DNA from: Synechococcus sp. HW_metabat.21
GTDB lineage: Bacteria > Cyanobacteriota > Cyanobacteriia > PCC-6307 > Cyanobiaceae
Direction: 5' to 3'
Length of the DNA stretch: 13,902 nucleotides
NCBI GenBank assembly: GCA_018623875.1
Contig: JAAZUZ010000030.1
Location: 1-13,902 of the forward strand
The position numbers were made by a program, and so were the translations under genes. The notes below the pieces were generated by a model. It did no database searches. It was not told where the DNA came from and saw only the letters and a program-made list of their open reading frames with translations. Below are positions 1 to 6,164 of the stretch, one piece after another; position 1 is the stretch's first letter; every line of letters starts with the position of its first letter.

Positions 1-181
1 CCGGCAGGCCGTATCGCCCAACGCTTCTTCAATGCTGACGCGTGCTTCGGTGTCTGAGTCTGAAGAATCAGATCAAAACAGCGCGGACAATGACATCAGG
101 ATCAACGGAGTCGAGCCCTGATGCAGTTCCGCATGCAAGGGATACCCCCCGCAGCGTGCAGCTGGGGATCTCGTTGGTGGT
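1..181 (-). pseudogene. Decayed 3'-end copy of a fatty acid desaturase gene (partial, runs off left edge)
   Basis: This stretch is a degenerate copy of the last roughly 60 codons of the adjacent desaturase (212-1372). On the minus strand, matching peptides occur in order but in shifting frames: EIPSCTLR at 149-172 (intact gene: RIPNYRLR), HAELHQG at 115-135 (HSELLKG), RCFDLIL at 63-83 (identical in the intact gene) and VSIEEA at 22-39 (VSIDEA). The first, second and third peptides are each out of frame with the next, and an in-frame TGA occurs at 73-75 in the frame of the last. The DNA also aligns by eye at about two thirds identity, including an 11-base identical run (29-39 and 240-250). No single frame can encode a desaturase, so I call it a pseudogene. 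It is unclear whether the rest of the copy ever existed here: nothing homologous is visible between 182 and 211. The reading continues to base 1 without a stop. Confidence 0.72.
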
Positions 182-211
182 TCGTAAGCTAAAACTGCTT
201 GCGAGAAGTTT

Positions 212-1372
212 TCAGCGAGCTGCTGCAGTCAGCGCCTCATCAATGCTGACTAGTTCCTCGGCATTTGAGTCCCAAAGAATCAAATCAAAGCAGCGCGGGA
301 TATCCCTCAGACCCAGGTAGGTGCAGCCCTTGAGCAGTTCCGAATGCAAACAATGGCAGTCCCGCAGTCTGTAATTGGGAATCCGCTCGCAGAGATGATG
401 AACCGAGTGGAAGGCAATGTCGGCGGTGAACCAATTCAGCACTTCCGGCAGAACAAGATTGCTACTGCCATCAATCGCCCCTTTGAAGTAACTCCAGCCG
501 CGGGTTCCACTGGTGTAGGACCCCCTGAAATTGTGCTGAACAAAGAAGACGCAGATAAACATGGCCGCGGAACAGGCCATGACGACGGAATAACAGGTCA
601 GAAAGAGACCCAGCCCAAGCCAGGCCGCCATCAAGTACCAGCTGGAGAGAACAACGATGTTGTTAGCCAACAGGTCCAACCACTCACCCGTTGTGTACCA
701 ATGGCTTGATTTAAAGGTCAGCACGAAGCGTTTCCAGGCTTGGAAACCACTACGCGGCGATGCGATGGCGAACTGCATCGCCGCGCCAGCGAACTCCACC
801 ATCCCAAGCAACAGCTGCAGCCTTGGGCGAATGACCAGGTAGAAAAAGCCGCCTGGAAACAACATCAAGGGGTGGCGGGTCAGGCGATAGCGCCACTGCG
901 CCGCTGGGGACAAACGCAGAAAGTGCTCCACGGTCAACAGTGACGAAGGCCCCCGATAGACCTCCCAATTGCCGTTGTGCTTGTGGTGAAACGCATGCCC
1001 CCTGGACCAAGGGAATTGCGGGATGGCATTCAGGCACCCCAGGGCAAATCCAGTGACGCGATTGCCGAGGGACGACGACCACAGCGTGTTGTGACCGCAG
1101 TCATGCATCAGCGAGAAGCTGCGGGCCGAAAACAGCACCAGTGCGAGCAACACCGGAGCGATCAGCCAACGCAGAGTGGGCTCAGCAGCAAGGGCAGGGA
1201 TGGACGCCCACAGCAGCGCGATGGGAACCAACGTCACCGTCAGTTGCCACAAAGCCCTGGCATTACTGGATTGCCGGAACGGAGCGAGGGAAAAATCGCG
1301 GCGACTTAAAGGCTGATTCCGTTCGAGGGATCGATTCAGAGTCGTCAGCTGATTGCCCGCTCGGTTCTTCAC
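212..1372 (-). CDS. Membrane fatty acid desaturase, omega-6/delta-12-like
   Basis: This 386-residue integral membrane di-iron desaturase would insert a double bond into membrane-lipid acyl chains, probably using ferredoxin-supplied electrons as cyanobacterial acyl-lipid desaturases do (family knowledge). The three histidine boxes are intact: HDCGH at 90-94, HAFHH at 126-130 and HSVHH at 322-326, with QHN at 279-281. The segment leading into box 3 (GSSNLVLPEVLNWFTADIAF) and the following HLCERIPNYRL resemble the delta-12/omega-6 group of the FA_desaturase family. Hydrophobic segments lie at about 42-62, 68-88 and 236-277. The start is GTG at 1370-1372 with no visible Shine-Dalgarno, so the N-terminus is uncertain. 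The gene starts 17 bp after the glyS stop and may share its transcript. GC is lower in its 3' half (29/60 at 241-300) than in neighbouring genes. Regiospecificity cannot be read from the sequence. Confidence 0.9.
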   Translation of the reverse strand: MKNRAGNQLTTLNRSLERNQPLSRRDFSLAPFRQSSNARALWQLTVTLVPIALLWASIPALAAEPTLRWLIAPVLLALVLFSARSFSLMHDCGHNTLWSSSLGNRVTGFALGCLNAIPQFPWSRGHAFHHKHNGNWEVYRGPSSLLTVEHFLRLSPAAQWRYRLTRHPLMLFPGGFFYLVIRPRLQLLLGMVEFAGAAMQFAIASPRSGFQAWKRFVLTFKSSHWYTTGEWLDLLANNIVVLSSWYLMAAWLGLGLFLTCYSVVMACSAAMFICVFFVQHNFRGSYTSGTRGWSYFKGAIDGSSNLVLPEVLNWFTADIAFHSVHHLCERIPNYRLRDCHCLHSELLKGCTYLGLRDIPRCFDLILWDSNAEELVSIDEALTAAAR

Positions 1373-1389
1373 AGGCTAAGACCTGCGCC

Positions 1390-3555
1390 TCAGCTACTGA
1401 TGCGGCTGAAGTCGGCCAAAACCGAAGCCTGATTGTTGAGAACCCCAAGCAAATTCAGGCGGTTGGTGCGCACAGCTGGATCCTCAGCCATCACCATCAC
1501 GCTGTCATCTCCATCGAAGAAATTCGCCAGGGCCGAGGACCCGGCGATCAAGCCTTGGGCCAATTGGCTGTAACGATCGCGATCCGATCCGGTGGCAATG
1601 GGCTCCAAGCCGTTGAGGACCGCAAGCATGGCCGCTTCGCTGGCCTTTTCGAAGAGGCTGTTGTCCACAACGGTTTGGGCGGAGAGGACGCTCTTGGGCA
1701 GTTCGCCCTTGGTGGCCAACTTGGCCGCACGGGTCACCACGGCCTGTACGGCCGCCAGGTCACCGGCAGAGCGGAGGGTTTGAAGCAGCGCAGCCCGCTG
1801 ACGGGCATCGGCCGGATCAGCCAGAACACGCGCCAAAGACACCCCGTCACCGGCGACGGCCTGAACCAGATCAGCATCGGTGCCGGCCTCCTCCAGCAAG
1901 CTCTGCAGCCGTTGTCGCAACAGCTCGCCCAGCTCAGCCGCGAGGGCGGAGGAATCAACATTGAAGGCCGGCAGCAGCCCCGCCCAATGGGAGGTGGCCC
2001 GCTCCAGCAGGGTCTGGAGGTTGAGGCTCCAACCCTGATCCCAGAGAATCTGAAGGATGCCATTGCCAGCCCGACGAAGGGCATAGGGGTCCGACGAGCC
2101 CGTCGGACGCTCACCTTTGGCGTAGATGCTCAAGAGCAGCTCAAAGCGTTCCGCTAGGGCCACGACAGCACCAGCGACGGAGCTGGGCAGAGCGTCGCCC
2201 GCGCCCTTGGGCTGGTAGTGCTCGAGCACAGCCAGGGCGACTTCCCGTGGCTCCCCTTCGGCGAGGAGGTATTTGCCGCCCATCACCCCCTGGAGCTCAG
2301 GGAACTCACCGACCATCTGGCTGACCAGATCGTGCTTACAGAGATGGGCCGCACGACGGGCGTGGGCGACGGAGTCCTGCGGCAACTCAAGCTGCTCCGC
2401 GAGAACATCCGTAAGCCACTCGAGGCGTTCCACCCGGTCCAGGAGGCTGCCCAACCCTTCGGCAAAGGTCACCCGTTTGAGCTGATCGCGGCGGTCAATG
2501 CTGGGGATCGCCCGATCGGCCTGCACAAAGAACTCGGCATCAGCCAGTCGTGCCTTCAAGACGCGCTCATTGCCGCGTCGAACGGTGGCGGTGGCTTCGG
2601 CCAGGCCGTTGCCGATGCAGAGGAACCGCGCCAACAGACTCTTGTGCGCATCCAAAGCCAAGGGATCCGAATCCGCATCCTTGCGATACAGCGGCACGTA
2701 GCGCTGATGGGCACGCATGACGGTGCTCAACACTTCCGCTGGCAGCGCAAGGTAGTGGTCGGCGACGCTGCCCTCGATCAAGAGGGGGGTCTCGACCAGA
2801 TCGGTCAGCTCCTCGAACAGGTCTTCAGGAAGGTCCGGAACCGCATCCAAGGCTGCAGCACTGGCTTCCACAGCTGTACGGATGGTTGAAGCGCGTTCAT
2901 TGCGGCTCACAACGACACCTGCACCGGCCAGGGCGGAGGCGTAATCGTCTGCAGATGGGATCGCGACAGCGTCGCTGTAGAGGCGATGGCCGCGGCTGGT
3001 CTGGCCGGACTGCACCACCGGGTCACTGCCCGAGAGGGTGACCGGGATCAACTCGGTGCCAAGAAGGGCCACCAACCAGCGCACGGGGCGGGAGAAACGG
3101 CTCTCACCAACACCCCAACGCATGAAGCGGCGGCCCTGCAAGGCGGAAATCCACTGAGGAATGACCTCAGCGAGCAGTTCACGGGCGGGACGTCCCTTCT
3201 CCAGCACCTCAGCAAAGACAAAGGGCCCCTTGGGGGTCTCGCGCACTTCGAGATCGGCGGGATCGATGCCGCAGCGTTTGGCAAAACCCATGGCGGCCTG
3301 GGTCGGCACCCCGTCCTTAAAGGCTTGGGCAGCGGGCGGCCCCTTGCGTTCATCGCGAAGGTCCGGGGAGACCTCAGCGAGGTCGGCCACCTGAACGACA
3401 AGGCGGCGCGGGGTGCTGGTCGTCTCGACCTGACCAAAGCTCAGTCGGGCCGCCTCGAGATCACGCTTGACCTGCTGCTCCAGTTGCGGCAAGGCGAGGC
3501 GGGCGAAATCCGCGGGCAACTCCTCGGTCCCGATCTCAAGCAGAAAGGTGGACAC
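1390..3555 (-). CDS. glyS: Glycine--tRNA ligase beta subunit
   Basis: This is the beta subunit of the bacterial alpha2beta2 glycyl-tRNA synthetase, which charges tRNA-Gly in the cytoplasm with the catalytic alpha subunit (glyQ, not in this window). At 721 residues it has the usual family length. Family landmarks appear in order: FLLEIGTEELPADF at 4-17, RWGVGESRFSRPVRW at 146-160, VMRAHQRYVPL at 279-289, GNERVLKARLADAEFF at 328-343, the HD-like segment DLVSQMVGEFPELQGVMGGK at 409-428, and SSDPYALRRAGNGI at 487-500. A C-terminal DALR-type anticodon-binding region ends in LADFSRISS. The start is GTG at 3553-3555, chosen because family members begin with MxxFLLEIGTEELP. It is divergent from sir across a short promoter region, and the desaturase follows 17 bp downstream on the same strand. 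Confidence 0.97.
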   Translation of the reverse strand: MSTFLLEIGTEELPADFARLALPQLEQQVKRDLEAARLSFGQVETTSTPRRLVVQVADLAEVSPDLRDERKGPPAAQAFKDGVPTQAAMGFAKRCGIDPADLEVRETPKGPFVFAEVLEKGRPARELLAEVIPQWISALQGRRFMRWGVGESRFSRPVRWLVALLGTELIPVTLSGSDPVVQSGQTSRGHRLYSDAVAIPSADDYASALAGAGVVVSRNERASTIRTAVEASAAALDAVPDLPEDLFEELTDLVETPLLIEGSVADHYLALPAEVLSTVMRAHQRYVPLYRKDADSDPLALDAHKSLLARFLCIGNGLAEATATVRRGNERVLKARLADAEFFVQADRAIPSIDRRDQLKRVTFAEGLGSLLDRVERLEWLTDVLAEQLELPQDSVAHARRAAHLCKHDLVSQMVGEFPELQGVMGGKYLLAEGEPREVALAVLEHYQPKGAGDALPSSVAGAVVALAERFELLLSIYAKGERPTGSSDPYALRRAGNGILQILWDQGWSLNLQTLLERATSHWAGLLPAFNVDSSALAAELGELLRQRLQSLLEEAGTDADLVQAVAGDGVSLARVLADPADARQRAALLQTLRSAGDLAAVQAVVTRAAKLATKGELPKSVLSAQTVVDNSLFEKASEAAMLAVLNGLEPIATGSDRDRYSQLAQGLIAGSSALANFFDGDDSVMVMAEDPAVRTNRLNLLGVLNNQASVLADFSRISS

Positions 3556-3619
3556 GGAGCGGGGGGCCTCGGCAGCCGCTCAGCTTATTGAAACGGCCCC
3601 AGTCCCAAGCCAGATCGGC

Positions 3620-3638
3620 GCTTCGCTACCTTCGAAGC
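3620..3638. promoter_or_regulatory. Inverted repeat in the glyS/sir divergent promoter region
   Basis: The gene-free stretch between the glyS start (3555) and the probable sir start (3657) is about 100 bp and must hold the promoters of both divergent genes. It contains GCTTCG at 3620-3625 and its reverse complement CGAAGC at 3633-3638, separated by 7 bases. Such a dyad could bind a dimeric regulator such as a LysR-type sulfur or nitrogen regulator, but 6-bp arms are short and may be coincidence. I found no NtcA-type GTA-N8-TAC site and no convincing -10/-35 pair. Confidence 0.2.
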
Positions 3639-3656
3639 ACAAGTAGAACCTGGTGC

Positions 3657-5453
3657 GTGAGCGTGTCCGTAGGGCAGTCCGTAGAGCAAAACAGCCCTGA
3701 GGAACGGACGTTTTCCCCTTCGATCGCCACTGGCGCCGAGCGCACCAAGTTTGAGCAGCTCAAAGCCGATAGCGGCTACCTCAAGGATCCCCTCGCCGCC
3801 GAGCTGGAGAACGACCTCAGCCATTTCAGTGACGGTGCCGTCCAGCTCCTGAAGTTCCACGGCAGCTATCAGCAGGACAACCGCGAAAACCGCCAGAAGG
3901 GCCAAGAGAAGGACTGGCAAATGATGCTGCGCTTGCGCAGTCCTGCCGGGCGCGTCTCCACGGGCCTCTATTTGGCGATGGATGAGTTGGCGGATCGTCT
4001 GGGGAACGGGACCCTGAGGGCCACGACCCGGCAGGCCTTCCAGATGCACGGCATCCGCAAGGACAACCTCAAGGAGGTCATCGGAACCATCGTCCGCTCG
4101 ATGGGATCCACCCTCGCGGCCTGCGGCGATATCAACCGGAATGTGATGGCTCCGGCTGCCCCCTTCGAAAAAGGTGGGTATCCAGCAGCCCGTCAGTTGG
4201 CGAATGACATCGCCGATGTCCTGAGCCCCCAGTCGGCTGAGGGCAGTTATCTCGACCTCTGGGTCGACGGCGATCTGAGCTATCGGATCAAGCCCACCCG
4301 GGCGGTGAAGAAGGCACGCTCACGCCAGCACGAGGGTGGCGTCTTCAGCGGTGATGCCAACGAACCCCTCTACGGCGGCACGTATCTGCCGCGCAAATTC
4401 AAGGTGGCTGTCACGGTCCCCGGCGATAACTCCGTTGACCTGCTGACCCAAGACATCGGCCTCGTGGCCTTTGCCGACGCCAATGGCGAACTGCGGGGCT
4501 GCAATGTCTATGTCGGTGGTGGCATGGGCCGCACCCACAACAAAGAAGAGACCTTCGCCCGCACCGCTGATCCCCTGGGTTATGTGGCAGCGGAACACGT
4601 CTTTGACTTGGTCCAAGCGATCCTTGCCCTGCAACGGGATCACGGTGACCGCAGCAACCGGCGACACGCCCGCCTGAAGTACTTGATTCACGACCAGGGC
4701 ATTCGCTGGTTCAAGGAGGAACTCAAGGCCAAGTACTTCTCCCATCCCATCAAGGGACTGCGGGTTGAGCCCAAGGCCAAGTTGGAGGACTACCTGGGCT
4801 GGCATCGCATCAGTGCAGGCAAGTGGTTCGTGGGGATCCCGCTGCTGTGCGGGCGTCTTTCCGGTGACCTCAAGCGCGGTTTGCGTCAGCTGGTGGAGAC
4901 CTATCAACTGGAGATTCGGTTGACCCCGAACCAGGACCTCTTGCTGTGCAATATCGGAACGGCTCAACGGGCTGCGGTGAAAGACGCCCTCAGCGCCCTT
5001 GGCGTTGAGACCCCGGACGCTCCCGACCTGCTGGCTCGCCATGCCATTGCCTGTCCGGCGCTTCCCCTGTGCGGTCTTGCTGTCACTGAAGCCGAACGCA
5101 TCCTTCCGAATGTGCTGGAGCGTCTCGATGCACAACTGCGGCGCCTGGAGATCGAAAAATCAATCCTGGTGCGCATGACGGGCTGCCCGAACGGTTGCGC
5201 CCGTCCCTATATGGCGGAACTGGGGTTGGTCGGTGATGGCGTCAATCAATACCAGCTGTGGCTGGGCGGAACCCCCAACCTCAGCCGGCTGGCGGAGCCT
5301 TACCTGGAACGTATGCCTCTCGAAAAGTTGGAGAGCACGATCGAACCGCTGCTCAAAGGTTGGAAAGCGGCAGGTGGTCGCCGCAGCTTTGGTGACTACG
5401 TCGCCAAGCTTGGGCGCGAGTCGGTCCAAGAGCTGGTCAATTCAGCCCTCTGA
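3657..5453 (+). CDS. sir: Ferredoxin-sulfite reductase
   Basis: This enzyme performs the six-electron reduction of sulfite to sulfide with reduced ferredoxin in assimilatory sulfur metabolism, using sirohaem coupled to a 4Fe-4S cluster. The cluster cysteines are visible, numbered from the GTG at 3657: C466 and C472 (CPALPLC) and C510 and C514 (CPNGC), with the family spacing x5, x37, x3. LPRKFKVAVTVP at 244-255 carries the paired lysines of the sulfite site, and QLLKFHGSYQQDNRENR at 63-79 is typical of sulfite rather than nitrite reductases. The 598-residue length also fits Sir better than the shorter NirA. The frame is open back to a TTG at 3588, but that would leave only 32 bp between divergent genes, so I prefer GTG at 3657 (or 3663). 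No Shine-Dalgarno decides between them. The gene is convergent with the dipeptidase gene and overlaps it by 12 bp. Confidence 0.95.
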   Translation: MSVSVGQSVEQNSPEERTFSPSIATGAERTKFEQLKADSGYLKDPLAAELENDLSHFSDGAVQLLKFHGSYQQDNRENRQKGQEKDWQMMLRLRSPAGRVSTGLYLAMDELADRLGNGTLRATTRQAFQMHGIRKDNLKEVIGTIVRSMGSTLAACGDINRNVMAPAAPFEKGGYPAARQLANDIADVLSPQSAEGSYLDLWVDGDLSYRIKPTRAVKKARSRQHEGGVFSGDANEPLYGGTYLPRKFKVAVTVPGDNSVDLLTQDIGLVAFADANGELRGCNVYVGGGMGRTHNKEETFARTADPLGYVAAEHVFDLVQAILALQRDHGDRSNRRHARLKYLIHDQGIRWFKEELKAKYFSHPIKGLRVEPKAKLEDYLGWHRISAGKWFVGIPLLCGRLSGDLKRGLRQLVETYQLEIRLTPNQDLLLCNIGTAQRAAVKDALSALGVETPDAPDLLARHAIACPALPLCGLAVTEAERILPNVLERLDAQLRRLEIEKSILVRMTGCPNGCARPYMAELGLVGDGVNQYQLWLGGTPNLSRLAEPYLERMPLEKLESTIEPLLKGWKAAGGRRSFGDYVAKLGRESVQELVNSAL

Positions 5454-6164
5454 GGTACGGCCGTAGACCGCCAGGCTCCGGCCGGTGCGCCAGGCCCACA
5501 GCTGATCGCCATAGCTGAAGTGCCACCACTCGTTGGGGTGCTGCGCAAATCCGGCTTCAGCCATGGCATCGGCCAACAGGCTGCGCCGCTTGTGCCATGC
5601 CAAGGCGCGCTCGCGGTCTGTGGCGTTCTCGGCATCGTTCGCAACCGCGAGGTAGTGGTTGGGTTCTGAGACCGCTCCAATCGCATCGATGTCCGAACCC
5701 ATATCGACGAGCTGTTGGGAGCGATCCAGCAAGGTCAAGTCGACGGCCCCGCCTGTGCTGTGGGGTGGAGGGGTCATGGGGTCCAAGCTTGGGGGGGCCC
5801 AAAAACGTCCGACCTCTTCAATCACGGAACGGACTTCAGGACGATCCTGCTGGGGATCCAATCCTTGAGCCTCACACCTAATGCCGATGGTGTAGTCGAC
5901 CATGAAGCGCTGCACGGCAATCGGGCGCCAGGCATCAAAGATCGCCAGTCGATAGCCGAGGCCGAGGGCTTGCAGCGTCTCCTGCGCCCGCAGAAGGCGC
6001 TGGATGACACCACGACGCAGGCGAAACGGTGTGGCACCCTCGCCATAGGGAGCACCGACAGCGGCGTAGGGATGCGGCTCGATGCGGAAGAAGGCCTCGG
6101 GCAAGGGATCGAGCGACTCAGCGCAATCGCGAATGGGGATCGCACTCCAAGGCCGTAGGGGCAT
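5442..6164 (-). CDS. D-alanyl-D-alanine dipeptidase (VanX/DdpX-type, peptidase family M15D)
   Basis: This 240-residue zinc dipeptidase is expected to hydrolyse free D-Ala-D-Ala. In a non-resistant cyanobacterium that suggests peptidoglycan turnover rather than vancomycin resistance (inference). The M15D features are present: YRLAIFDAWRP at 71-81 with the active-site arginine R80, the zinc-binding HSTGGAVD at 135-142 (H135, D142), and EWWH at 212-215 giving the catalytic glutamate E212 and third zinc ligand H215. There is no signal peptide, so it should be cytoplasmic. The ATG at 6162-6164 shares one base with the recG stop (TGATG), which indicates translational coupling and membership of the rpsB-tsf-recG transcript. 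Its 3' end overlaps the end of sir tail to tail, and no terminator is visible at the junction. Confidence 0.9.
   Translation of the reverse strand: MPLRPWSAIPIRDCAESLDPLPEAFFRIEPHPYAAVGAPYGEGATPFRLRRGVIQRLLRAQETLQALGLGYRLAIFDAWRPIAVQRFMVDYTIGIRCEAQGLDPQQDRPEVRSVIEEVGRFWAPPSLDPMTPPPHSTGGAVDLTLLDRSQQLVDMGSDIDAIGAVSEPNHYLAVANDAENATDRERALAWHKRRSLLADAMAEAGFAQHPNEWWHFSYGDQLWAWRTGRSLAVYGRTSEG

Noticed and set aside
560..581. CATGGCC/GGCCATG inverted repeat in the desaturase gene
   Set aside because: It has 7-bp arms with an 8-base loop inside coding sequence, no U-rich tail and no context; probably chance.
1141..2157. Plus-strand open frame of 338 codons opposite the desaturase 5' end and glyS
   Set aside because: It is antisense to well-supported genes, has low-complexity Gln/Gly/Arg composition and no family motif. 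GC-rich coding DNA gives long open antisense frames by chance.
3588..3656. 23-codon N-terminal extension of sir from a TTG
   Set aside because: It would leave only 32 bp for two divergent promoters, and the extra residues do not resemble the start of the family.
4320..5135. Minus-strand open frame of 271 codons opposite sir
   Set aside because: It overlaps sir coding sequence that carries all catalytic cysteines, and has no recognisable domain or start signal.
5456..5465. TACGGCCGTA palindrome just after the sir stop
   Set aside because: It is only 10 bp, has no loop or U-run, and falls inside dipeptidase codons. About a dozen such palindromes are expected in the window.
5442..6164. Dipeptidase as a glycopeptide-resistance gene
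   Set aside because: No vanH, vanA, vanR or vanS-like genes are nearby. The gene is coupled to recG in a housekeeping operon, so resistance is not supported.
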